This document shows positions 45,123 to 53,550 of a DNA stretch of 64,000 nucleotides, piece after piece. The position numbers and the translations under genes are program-made. Source of the DNA: Girardinichthys multiradiatus (lineage: Eukaryota > Chordata > Actinopteri > Cyprinodontiformes > Goodeidae); contig NC_061806.1 of NCBI RefSeq assembly GCF_021462225.1, positions 27,362,144 through 27,426,143 of the forward strand. Reading direction: 5' to 3'. Within the stretch, counting starts at the first letter, position 1. Each line of letters starts with the position of its first letter. Under the pieces are notes generated by a model, which saw only the letters and a list, made by a program, of their open reading frames with translations, was not told the DNA's origin and searched no databases.

Positions 45123-47153
45123 CTAATTGTCGTTAGGGTCAGGATACAGATCAGGGAAATGCAGAGAAGTCTCTTCTTCTTCCTGGTCATCATCACCTTC
45201 GCTGTCTCCTTCTGTCTCATCAGGTCTCAGGAGAGCATACATCTCTGACATTTCTGTTTTGACTGGCTGAATAGCAGAGGTTATTATACGGGTGCACAAA
45301 GCTCTTATACATGGAATACAACAACATCCACACAAAGTGAGAATAGCTGCAAAGACTGCTATTGACATAAGGATAGATAGCACTAATTGTTTATATTTAC
45401 CAAACATTTCTCCAAACTCATCCCACATTGTGGTGTCAACTCCAGAATGATCTTTCATTTTGCTGTTAAGTGACCTAAGGCCCTCCAGGGCCTTGGTGAG
45501 GCTCCCATCAGCTGCGGTGTTATTTGGAATGAACGTACAACATTGATGCCCAAATATTGAACATACTCCACCTTTTTCAGCTAAGAGCATATCAACAGCA
45601 ATTCTATTTTGGAAAGCCATTAGAGAGGTAGCTGACAACTGTTCATGGATGGCTGAGAATCCTTCTTCAGTTTTATTTCCTAGTCGTTGCACATTGTAAT
45701 GGATGTAATTGATTCTATCAACGTTTTTATTTATTGTGCACCACCAGCATATGGTGGATTCAAAACCTGCTGCTACTTGATCTGCTAACTTATATTCATC
45801 AGGAACTCCTCTTGGTATTCCTATGCTATCTATATAAGTAGGGTCATCTTTACTCCATCCTGATCTTTTTACTCTACTTTTCCAGGTATGTGGAAATATA
45901 CTGGCTACTGTTCCCAACAACTCTGCCACTGAGAGTGGAATGACAGACACGGGAAATATTAATGACACTGATGCACACAAACCAGTTGTGTTGTATGGCA
46001 ACCTGTCATACAGTTTGTCGTCCCCACACCACCACCAGATGTCGCTGCGTGCTTTAGGTTTAAAGCTGACACCTACTGTTATGGTGGAGGTACATTGATC
46101 TTCATTAAGTCTGCTTATGTTTGACCCCACACCTGTTCGGTTTATGCAAGAAAAATTTCCTGGAGCAACCTTATTTGAAAACATCGGTTTTTGTTTTTCA
46201 GCTGTAGTCAAGGGATAAATCTTATCCCACATAGTACAGTTTGTTGAGAGTCTTGTGCTGTTCATTACTTCTACTAAGCATTTTTCTGTCAACGTTGAGG
46301 GAACCACTTGTAACAGTGGTCTGGCTCCCATACATACTACACAATCTGTTTTTACTGCCTGGGCAGCCTGTTCTGCCATTAAGAGCCAGTTGTTATCTAT
46401 TTTAGATATTCCTGTAGATATTTTAAACCAGTCGTCTGTGGTCAGGTTCTCAGGATCAATTCTAACTCCTTTCTCTACTGTTTTTTGAGAGAGAGTCGTT
46501 GTATTCTTATGTTCACAAATAAACAGTTGGAAACTGGGATCCGTCCCTGATGAATAGGCCCTTAGTAGGAAAAGCCAACAATCTCCCTGTAAGTTGCTCC
46601 CAGGGGGTTTTAGGGAAGATTTTGTAAGATTCACGGTTAGATATATGGCTGTACTTGTGGCGTTAAGTTTGAATAGTTTTTTCTGGTGTTTTGCATACTC
46701 TGTAGTGCCCCACGTTGGGGTCCATTCATTATTTGCATCAGCTACTATTGTGGCCCATTGTGTTTGTTTTTGATCATTAGTCAAGTACCATTTGTAGTTT
46801 TTATAATCTTGGCCTTTTTCTGTTTTACGGCTAAGACTGGTAAGTGGAATGACAAGATTCGTGGTGGTGTTTGACTGCACACACACCATTAATCCGAATT
46901 GGTAAGCTCTTTTTGTTCCACACCTGTTATTGTCGTCAGATTCGTCAAGGTCAGATGACCGGGATCTTTTATGCAGTGTTCTATGATTTCTTTCCCATAT
47001 TAGCAGGGCACCTACAATTATGATCGAGATGACGCCCCCTATTATCAATATCTTTTTGTGTGTTGGCGTGAACATCTTTCTGTAGATTGGCGCCCTTCCT
47101 AAAAACCTGTAACAGAGCTGTGGACAATCTTCACCGGTTTGAGACAGCTGCAA
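45123..47153 (-). CDS. env: Retroviral envelope glycoprotein (open, 676 codons)
   Basis: The product would be a membrane-fusion glycoprotein of surface (SU) and transmembrane (TM) subunits. From the N-terminus: a membrane helix at residues 35-53, an SU part with CVVC at 271-274, a furin-type RVKR site at 427-430, a conserved helical region in TM with a CX6CC motif at 531-539 (CSIFGHQCC), a membrane span at about 590-610 followed by a Cys cluster, and an acidic tail with a YALL sorting-type motif at 639-642. About a dozen N-glycosylation sites are visible. CX6CC with CXXC marks the class whose SU and TM are disulfide-linked (gamma-type). The frame has no lesion, unlike gag and pol. An alternative start is Met27. 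A splice acceptor has not been located. Confidence 0.9.
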   Translation of the reverse strand: MQLSQTGEDCPQLCYRFLGRAPIYRKMFTPTHKKILIIGGVISIIIVGALLIWERNHRTLHKRSRSSDLDESDDNNRCGTKRAYQFGLMVCVQSNTTTNLVIPLTSLSRKTEKGQDYKNYKWYLTNDQKQTQWATIVADANNEWTPTWGTTEYAKHQKKLFKLNATSTAIYLTVNLTKSSLKPPGSNLQGDCWLFLLRAYSSGTDPSFQLFICEHKNTTTLSQKTVEKGVRIDPENLTTDDWFKISTGISKIDNNWLLMAEQAAQAVKTDCVVCMGARPLLQVVPSTLTEKCLVEVMNSTRLSTNCTMWDKIYPLTTAEKQKPMFSNKVAPGNFSCINRTGVGSNISRLNEDQCTSTITVGVSFKPKARSDIWWWCGDDKLYDRLPYNTTGLCASVSLIFPVSVIPLSVAELLGTVASIFPHTWKSRVKRSGWSKDDPTYIDSIGIPRGVPDEYKLADQVAAGFESTICWWCTINKNVDRINYIHYNVQRLGNKTEEGFSAIHEQLSATSLMAFQNRIAVDMLLAEKGGVCSIFGHQCCTFIPNNTAADGSLTKALEGLRSLNSKMKDHSGVDTTMWDEFGEMFGKYKQLVLSILMSIAVFAAILTLCGCCCIPCIRALCTRIITSAIQPVKTEMSEMYALLRPDETEGDSEGDDDQEEEETSLHFPDLYPDPNDN

Positions 47154-47216
47154 ACTATGATTGCAGCTCCCTTTGTAGCCGGACTTTCTCTGAAGGTCAG
47201 ATGAAGAGCTACAATG

Positions 47217-47834
47217 CTACAACAGATACCACAATGCTATGACCACAACACAAATTATGATGGTTAGAATAAACACTGTCAATGCATCAGGATTTTGTGT
47301 AGGAAATAACTCTATCCATTTAGAAAAAGAGTCTATTATTACTAAACAGTACTTTTTTCCTTCACTTTTATTTAATTCTATGAAATCCATATGTATGTGT
47401 TGGAAAGGATATTCTGCTTTGGGGAACTGTCCCCTTTTTGGTCTGAAGTTCCCTTGTGCATTGTGTTTAGCACAGATCAAACATGTTCTACAAAAATTTT
47501 TTGAATAAGAGTTAAATCCATATGTTGTGTATATTTTGTTCACTAATCCTACCATTCCTCCTCTCGAGACATGAGAAACTCCATGACTCGATATTGCTGC
47601 CCATTTGTATAGGTTTTTTGGTAGGATAGGTTTATTTTCTGGTCAGGTGTATATTCCTTCTTTAAGTTGAGCTCCCTTTTTTAGCCATTTTTGTATTTCA
47701 TTTTGGGGTGATTGTTGTTGCATTTCCAGTAATGTTTCATCTTTTAGTTCTATTGTTACTAGGAGAAGACTACTTGGTTGTTGTTCTGCAGCTGCTTTAG
47801 CAGTTTTATCAGCAAAGGCGTTGCCTTTAGTCAC
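47217..47834 (-). pseudogene. pol: Retroviral pol remnant: RNase H end and integrase N-terminus
   Basis: One frame (with a TGA at 47,643-47,645) reads the last part of RNase H (GNAFADKTAKAA, with the last catalytic Asp), then the integrase zinc finger: HGVSH and CRTC of the HHCC motif, then HIHMDF with the first catalytic Asp of the core. Shortly after FSKWIELFPTQNPDA the integrase sequence ends and a hydrophobic run (FILTIIICVVVIALWYLL) follows up to a stop. The remaining two catalytic residues are absent, so a deletion has joined mid-integrase to sequence upstream of env. The product cannot integrate DNA. Confidence 0.85.
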
Positions 47835-48295
47835 AGTGTCTGTTCCTTTGGTGTGTGCCGCACATTTGCATATTGCAAGCTTTTTGGCAGTTGGACTGCT
47901 TGCAATAACTCTGTTAATAGTGCTGCATGTGTTACAGGTTTTCCAGTGGAGGTAATCATACCCCTATTTTTCCAGTGTTGTGCAAAAGTATGCGTTGTTG
48001 CATATGCATACTGACTATCAGTGTATATTGTTGCACTTTTTCCTGTCATTAATTTGCATGCTTCAGTTAAGGCTACTAACTCAGCAGCTTGCGCTGAGTA
48101 GTGTGAAGGGAGTGCTTCTGCTTTCAGTACTTTATCAAGAGTTACTACAGCATATCCGGTTTTTGTTTTACCTTTCTCATCTTTTTTGGAAGACCCGTCT
48201 ACAAATAATGTTTCTCCATCTGTCAGAGGGGTATCTTTTAAGTCTTTTCGGCTTTTTGCTATTTCTTCAGATAATGTTTGGTTTAGTTCTTATTA
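47831..48295 (-). pseudogene. pol: Retroviral RNase H fragment
   Basis: Catalytic residues in order: Asp in LFVDGSSKK (about 48,220), Glu in QAAELVAL (near 48,090), Asp in IYTDSQYAYA (near 48,020). The frame then shifts near 47,870, and the last motif is in the next frame (47,643-47,834). The order and wording are gamma-retrovirus-like. RNase H normally degrades the RNA of the RNA-DNA hybrid during reverse transcription. Upstream, at about 48,295, coding sequence stops in an A/T run; no protease or RT motif is seen beyond it. Confidence 0.85.
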
Positions 48296-50099
48296 AAAAT
48301 AAAAAATAAAAACTCACTCACTGATGAACACAAAAAATGAAGGGCATATTATATCTTATAATCTTAGTTTGTTTTACCCAGTTTTATAGATACAACATAC
48401 AGTTTCAGTCAGCTTTGTATTTAGTTCAAGTAACTAAAGTTTGTTTCAATTAACTCAAGTTTTCTCTATTTCAGTCCAGTCCAGTAATTCTGTTAAGGTT
48501 AATTTAATCTTATGTTAAGTTTGAGTCTAATTCAATCATTTTGAACCTGACTGGAAAAAGTCTAAACATCTGTTAAAATCTTTTTGTTTTACCATAGAGA
48601 ACTGACCTAATATTATTATGGTAATGTTGAGGACTCTAATTTTTACATAACATGAAACAGACATTTATTTCACAAAAACAGAAAGTCAAACACAGACATT
48701 TGGCCACATGAAAGTTTAAATAACCTGTTTGTAAAAGAATTAGGAAAAATTGAAGACAGATCTATGAACTTTCCTATAGTTATCAGTATTTTTAATACAG
48801 GTAGAACCTTTGCTATCTTTATATGATTTTTCGGAAAAGATTCTGGAAACCTTATTAAGATATAAATTTGGCAAAGATCATCAGAACATCAGACCTTTAT
48901 TAGCGCTTTTAATGTCCCTCAAAGATGCATTACAATGAAATCAGTCATTCCCATTCACACACATTCACACACTACTTACTTATTTCTCTGTCAGAGTAAT
49001 TTTTATTTGCAAAGATTTGAACATAATTTGACTTCTATTATTCTTAAAATGCACATTGTTTCCTCATAACCCCTTTTGTTTCCACAAGGTCTGTTTTGAA
49101 CGCTTCAATTCTTTTTTTTTTTTATTCACCAAGAATCAATAAGGTGGTCTTAGTGGATCCACCTTAAAGGTGTTATCTGTTGGGTGTCATGTTATCATTG
49201 TCAGGTCAGTGAGGTTCATAAGTCAGTCAGAACCTTGGTCATTTGTTCTGTGCACATAATGTTTCATAGATCCAGCCTATGATTAATCAGCAAAACGTCC
49301 ACCTATAGGAGAAAAAATGATTGTTAATGAATGAGCTGCATTTCCTAGGAACACTGTCTTCCTCCTGGATGAGCATCACCTGTTGAAAAACTTTCATCAT
49401 TGTTTGTTTCACATATTCAATCACATCTTTATATTATACCAGTAGGTGAAGTTGTTAGTATCTCATGTAGACTGACATATACTGTTGCATTTGGAGAAGA
49501 TCTCAGATTAAATAAACATAGTTAGAGCGTCAATCCAGGTTCATTTTGTGTCTGCAGACTTTAGCCAATTTTTCTTTTCTTTCTTTTTTTTTTTTATACA
49601 TAAAGAGCAAGATTCAAAACATTTTCAAAAGGCAGATTGTGGCAGAATGTAGACAAAACTGCTTATTGATTGACAAAATAACATTCAAGCACACAATCAC
49701 CATATTAAAAGGCTCTACTTCTAGAGAATCACTAAACTTCTGGGGTCCGGTTTTGGCCCGCGGACCTTGAGTTTGACACATGCAGGGTAGAGTTACAATT
49801 TTTTCAGACCTTTCAGCAGAGACAGGCTTCTGCTGTTTGCAGAAGTTTTATCTTTGTTTTCAGGCAGCTGCATCTCTTTGTCAAGGTCGTTTCACAGAGC
49901 TGAAATTTAACTTCTCTCAAAGAGGAAAAATCAAGAATGCACACAATCTGAGCCAAATATGGAATTATTTCCCTGTAAAATGAATCTTTTGCATTTTATC
50001 ATGATATTGTTGGTAGTATAACACCATAGAATGATTTTTAAAGCACCTGTTTCTCACTAATGCTTGCCTACAAAATCTTTTACTCTCAGATTACTTCTT
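48296..50099. other. Retroviral interior without recognisable gene
   Basis: Where RT and protease should be on the - strand I see only AT-rich sequence with stops in all frames. The part near 48,930-48,975 has short 'cattcacacac' repeats. Either the polymerase region was deleted and foreign sequence filled in, or it decayed beyond recognition. Confidence 0.5.
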
Positions 50100-50270
50100 T
50101 AACAACTCTAGTCATTGTTCACTGGGTTGTCCAGTTGGACAGTTTCCATGTTGTCCACATTGTCACCTCCTCTTTTAACTTCTTTTACCACGTCCTCTAA
50201 AACCACCTCTTAGTCTTTATAATTTGGGGCTACCTTGGTATTCTAAACTGGGATGGGTGGCAGTCCGCCC
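50100..50270 (-). pseudogene. gag: Possible gag nucleocapsid remnant
   Basis: On the - strand a broken frame reads RGGFRGRGKRS, then after stops QCGQHGNCPTGQP. Arg/Gly-rich sequence followed by a Cys/His knuckle-like motif is what the C-terminal part of Gag looks like. Three stops interrupt it. The identification is by pattern only. Confidence 0.4.
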
Positions 50271-50470
50271 CCCTTTATTTGTTTTCAGTTAAGCTGAAAG
50301 TTTTTTCCTGTGCTTTTCTTAAGGCCTCAGTATTATGGCTATGTCAGTTAAAAGCTGCTCTTATTGTTGTTTTTTTTTAATTCATCTTTTTGTTTTAATC
50401 TGTTTATCAACTGTGTGCACTCAGGGACTGAAAAGTCCCCTTTGAAATTATAATCTGGCAAGGTTTTTTA

Positions 50471-50857
50471 TTGTCTCTTGAATCTTTTGAATGCATAATC
50501 TCCAGTTTAAGATCCCTGTGTAGTTTTAGGATTTCAGTGATAATTAAGTTACCTGAAAATCCGTATTTTTATGCCATCGTGTACATATTTCTGTTAAATC
50601 AGAGCTTTTTCTCTGTTCTTCCCCCATTGTTCTTTGTTATTTTTCTCTTTTTAGTTTTCATTATTGCTAATTTTAGATCCCCTTGTAATTTTAAGACATC
50701 CTTTGTATCTAATTTGCCCAAAAACCCATGTTTTTTATTTTTTATTCCATCTATGACAGATCATACCTGCTCCTTTTACATAGTTCTCCATAAACTTTAC
50801 CTCCCCTTCTAAGTCAATTAGTTTACTTTGTTTCTCTTTACTTTGCCCCTTTCCCAT
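50471..50857 (-). pseudogene. gag: gag N-terminus remnant with internal duplication
   Basis: An ATG at 50,855-50,857 starts MGKGQSKEKQ, a good N-myristoylation signal (MGxxxS) as in retroviral matrix proteins, and runs 40 codons to a TAA near 50,735. Beyond it the same type of sequence appears twice: a stretch with DVLKLQGDLKLAIM and, about 190 bp on, a related one with LKLHRDLKLEIM in another frame. This suggests a local duplication inside gag. Matrix would direct Gag to the plasma membrane. The gene is clearly not functional. Confidence 0.6.
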
Positions 50858-51155
50858 TTTGAACTAGATTTAGATCCAGTATGTTTTTTAATACCTGGTG
50901 TATTCTAAATACTGGATTTATGTATTTGAAAACAGGATGGTGATCAAGAAGTCAGTTGTGGTAAAATCCACTTCAACCCTGTTCAGGTGGGATTTTCTTG
51001 CCTACAAGCATCCACAAAGGCTCACCATTTACTATCTGTTTTCAGTTTATATGAAAGGTAAGGACCTAGTGGTCGTTACGATTCCATTCATTCTTCCACT
51101 CGTTTTTCAGTCACACTTTTTACGCGTTTTACTCTTACTTTAATTATTTTCACAA

Positions 51156-51345
51156 AAATACAACAGAGGACTCCGCCGTCCTGTGTAGAGTTTAATTAGT
51201 CTATTTCAACTAAGGGAGTCTACCCTCCTGCGGAATTTAACTGTCTATTAAAATACAACAGAGGACTCCGCCGTCCTGTGTAGAGTTTAATTAGTCTATT
51301 TCAACTAAGGGAGTCTACCCTCCTGCGGAATTTAACTGTCTATTT
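51156..51345. repeat. Tandem duplication in the retroviral leader
   Basis: A unit of about 91 bp that begins 'aaaatacaacagaggactcc' and ends 'taactgtctatt' is present twice, without visible differences, between the primer-binding site and gag. It lies where packaging signals are usually found. Confidence 0.9.
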
Positions 51346-51596
51346 TAGTTCACCTGATAGTGTCTAGAATTGTCAGGGTTTCTCTATACTGTACTATTTT
51401 AGGTCATTTGCATTTCATCACTCATTCCTTTTAAATGAAAGACCTACTCACTGGTTCTCTGTGTCCTCGGGAGTACCGTCAGCCGTCAGACCCCAGCCTG
51501 TCAGGGAGGGACCAGTCCCGGAAAGGGTATTAGTACTGTGGCCACAGATTTGTCTGGAATCTCACTCACCCACTGGGATCGTCAAGCATCTTGGCA

Positions 51597-51613
51597 TCCG
51601 GCTCGAAGGACCA
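51597..51613 (-). promoter_or_regulatory. Primer-binding site, matches tRNA-Tyr
   Basis: On the - strand, 4 bases after the 5' LTR, lies TGGTCCTTCGAGCCGGA. It is complementary to the last 17 bases (with CCA) of vertebrate tRNA-Tyr as I know it. The site would prime minus-strand DNA synthesis. tRNA-Tyr is an unusual primer for vertebrate retroviruses, most of which use Pro, Lys or others. Confidence 0.85.
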
Positions 51614-51617
51614 TTTA

Positions 51618-51989
51618 TGTTAGGTTTAAACACCAAACACTTTCACAATTCTGCACAAAGAAAGACACAGAGAAGTTAGTTCATTTTAACCTGCAGGTGA
51701 GAGTGTCTCCAGAGGCTGCTCAGTTACAATCCTCCGAACCACACTCTGAGACAGCCCCTGCTCTCTCTGCCTTTTATTGATAAGAGAAGAGGCCCTGGTT
51801 ACAAAATATTCCAAGCACAAAGGGAGGGATGCACACTCATAAGATTAGAAACAGCTGCACCGACAGAATGTTCTAGAACATCCTGTCTCTATCTTGCAGC
51901 TCTTGTACATATAAGATATAATCACTCTGAACAGCAAGCTTCACTTCTATTAAAGTTAAAACATATATAATCATTAATTAACCCTAACA
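51618..51989 (-). repeat. 5' LTR of the endogenous retrovirus
   Basis: 372 bp, same ends and content as the 3' LTR. Near identity of the two LTRs means a young insertion, because both are copied from one template when the provirus forms. Confidence 0.96.
51866..51878. promoter_or_regulatory. Heat-shock-element-like site in the 5' LTR
   Basis: The same 13 bases as in the 3' LTR. In the 5' LTR this site would be in the promoter position for the provirus. Confidence 0.45.
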
Positions 51990-51994
51990 AGAAC
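51990..51994. repeat. Target-site duplication, right copy (AGAAC)
   Basis: An exact copy of 44,596-44,600; the integrase coding frame resumes right after it. Confidence 0.95.
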
Positions 51995-52182
51995 CTATCG
52001 AGGGTTCCTTTTACGCTGAGGAACTTCAAAAAGTAAAAATATTTAACGACAAGATGTATCAAGTGGAAAAAATATTAAAACGACGTACGGTCAAGGGAGT
52101 CAAACAGGTTTTTGTAAGCTGGAAAAACTGGCCTGAGAAATTCAACAGTTGGATCAAGTTTGATGAACTTCGAAACGTATAA
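51995..52182 (+). pseudogene. Polinton integrase, separated C-terminal chromodomain
   Basis: Directly after the second copy of the 5-bp target duplication the sequence continues in the phase expected from the first part and reaches TAA at 52,180-52,182. It encodes a chromodomain: YQVEKILKRR, then VFVSWKNWP and FNSWI. In Polinton integrases this domain is thought to bind histone marks and guide integration. The piece has no start codon of its own and is not expressed as an integrase now. It proves that the retrovirus interrupts one gene and is not a gene replacement. Confidence 0.9.
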
Positions 52183-52187
52183 AAAAG
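52178..52187 (+). promoter_or_regulatory. TATA box of the penton gene
   Basis: TATAAAAAAG overlaps the stop codon of the integrase and lies 34 bp before the penton ATG at 52,221. Confidence 0.65.
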
Positions 52188-52220
52188 GTTTGCACTAAAC
52201 CTCACAGTTGACACAGCATC

Positions 52221-52994
52221 ATGAACTGTCAGGTAGAGGATGATGGCTTTTACGTTACTCTTCCATCTAATGCTAGCATGGAAGTGTTTAAAAATAATAC
52301 CAGTTCAAGTTTCCGTGTAAATTTAGCTCAACATATTGATTTAGAAGGCCAATGGATGGTTGCATTAGCCGAGATTTCATATCCTCATACATGGCATAAT
52401 TTACCGGATTATGATGCCTACTTTGAATGGAGGAAGGTTGGTGATGTGGAGATCAATACGCAAAGGATCAGAAGTGGCTACTATAACAGCGTTATTCAAC
52501 TCGAGACAGAGATGGAAATGTTTTTCAAAAAATTGAAATCGGGTTTACGCATTAAATTCAGCAAAGTTCAAAAGAGATTTGCATTTCAAGCAAACAGTCC
52601 GTTTGAAATACGCTTCTTCAGCACTCTAGCTTATATGATGGGCGTGAAACCAGGGGAATGGATTCATGTTTCTGAACCAAAACTGGCTCCTTTTCCGGCG
52701 GATATAAAGGCTGGTTTCTATCACCTATACTGTTACAGCAACGTGGTCAGCCCACAAATAGTAGGCGACACTTTTGCACCTTTACTGCGGACCGTCAAAG
52801 TACAAGGCAAATTCAGTGATATGATTACTCAGACGTTTAACCCCGCCCACTACCTTCCAGTCTCCAGAAGACATATTGAAAATATCAATATAGAAATTAA
52901 ATCGGACCAAAACGTTCCTGTAAATTTCGTCTATGGAAAGACCGTCATAAGACTACACTTCAGACCGGTGATATCACAACGTAGCCTGAGATAA
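52221..52994 (+). CDS. Polinton penton-like minor capsid protein
   Basis: The frame has 257 codons, in the normal range for the single-jelly-roll minor capsid protein of Polintons, which forms the vertices of the predicted icosahedral particle. The N-terminal FYVTLPSNASMEVFKNNTSSSFRVNL-type start (conserved in the family: LPSNAS, then a strand with SFRV) and WMVALAEISYPHTW are recognisable. It is mostly beta-strand with no membrane helix or signal peptide. It follows the integrase and precedes the pVI-like and major capsid genes, the usual Polinton order. No lesion is visible. The assignment rests on this order and on family resemblance, not on a catalytic motif. Confidence 0.85.
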   Translation: MNCQVEDDGFYVTLPSNASMEVFKNNTSSSFRVNLAQHIDLEGQWMVALAEISYPHTWHNLPDYDAYFEWRKVGDVEINTQRIRSGYYNSVIQLETEMEMFFKKLKSGLRIKFSKVQKRFAFQANSPFEIRFFSTLAYMMGVKPGEWIHVSEPKLAPFPADIKAGFYHLYCYSNVVSPQIVGDTFAPLLRTVKVQGKFSDMITQTFNPAHYLPVSRRHIENINIEIKSDQNVPVNFVYGKTVIRLHFRPVISQRSLR

Positions 52995-53026
52995 ATTTTA
53001 TTTGTATAAACTATTCCAGAGATATG

Positions 53027-53033
53027 TATATAA
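53027..53033 (+). promoter_or_regulatory. TATA box of the pVI-like gene
   Basis: TATATAA, 74 bp before the ATG at 53,107, in the short gap after the penton gene. Confidence 0.5.
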
Positions 53034-53106
53034 CCTCTAAGATCGATTGGTTATCATTCATATTACGCTGGTCATTCAACACTGCATCAAGCAGGCAAGA
53101 GAGAAC

Positions 53107-53502
53107 ATGGCACCGCTAAGTCTGTTACGTGATCCAAATCGCTTTGTAAATTACTATGTAAGTCAATCAGGCGGTAATCTGCCAGGGTTTTATGGGGCCC
53201 CGGTCATGTACGGACGCGGAATTGGATCATTATTTTCGAAATTATTCCGCTTCGTATCCCCTCTGGTTAAAAAAGGATTTGCAATTGCAAAACCCCATCT
53301 TAAAACGGCTGCATCAAATATCGCTTCGGATTTCATCGGTAGAGCCGTGAGTAAAATGAGTGGTTCTACACACACCAACGGTCAAGAAGGTTCAGGAATT
53401 ATGGTTTTATCCAAAAGACCCAGAACAAGACCCCCTGGTGATCGTTTAAGGACGGTTAAAAAAACAACGACAAACGCGAAAAAGGAGATCAGTCGCAGCT
53501 GA
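53107..53502 (+). CDS. pVI/pX-like virion protein with adenain-type cleavage site
   Basis: I chose the ATG at 53,107 (context aacATGG, 131 codons) over the in-frame one at 53,047, because it lies beyond the TATA box by a normal distance. Near residues 34-38 is MYGRG, which fits the adenoviral protease site (M/I/L)XGX-G. An amphipathic/hydrophobic stretch follows (IGSLFSKLFRFVSPLVKKGF, residues 39-58), then a basic C-terminus. In adenoviruses pVI is cleaved by the protease and helps break the endosomal membrane, and pX is a small basic core protein; this protein has features of both. It lies between the penton and major capsid genes. The function is inferred. Confidence 0.65.
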   Translation: MAPLSLLRDPNRFVNYYVSQSGGNLPGFYGAPVMYGRGIGSLFSKLFRFVSPLVKKGFAIAKPHLKTAASNIASDFIGRAVSKMSGSTHTNGQEGSGIMVLSKRPRTRPPGDRLRTVKKTTTNAKKEISRS

Positions 53503-53550
53503 CAAACGAAGAGGAAGGAAGTCATCCGCAAGTTTTGATATATTTAAATA

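Larger units (their letters stand above)
44601..51989 (-). mobile_element. Endogenous retrovirus (class I-like), defective provirus inside the Polinton integrase gene
   Basis: 7,389 bp with two LTRs that start TGTTAGG and end CCTAACA, flanked by AGAAC on both sides (44,596-44,600 and 51,990-51,994). On the - strand the order is 5' LTR (51,618-51,989), primer-binding site, leader with a tandem duplication, gag remnant, RNase H and integrase fragments, env, polypurine tract, 3' LTR (44,601-44,973). Protease and polymerase parts of pol are missing and gag is broken, so the provirus is defective; env is open. The gamma-like RNase H and the CX6CC-type env place it near class I (gamma/epsilon-like) retroviruses. 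Confidence 0.95.

Noticed and set aside
49546..51143. Plus-strand frames of 67-113 codons inside the provirus
   Set aside because: They lie antisense to the gag remnant and in AT-rich sequence; the repeated peptide motifs reflect the duplication in gag.
51461..51679. A 72-codon + frame ending with the same residues as the left integrase frame
   Set aside because: The shared end is simply the LTR read on the + strand at both places.
44601..51989. An env gene captured by the Polinton as its own cargo
   Set aside because: LTRs, target duplication, primer-binding site and polypurine tract show an ordinary provirus inserted in the integrase gene, on the opposite strand.
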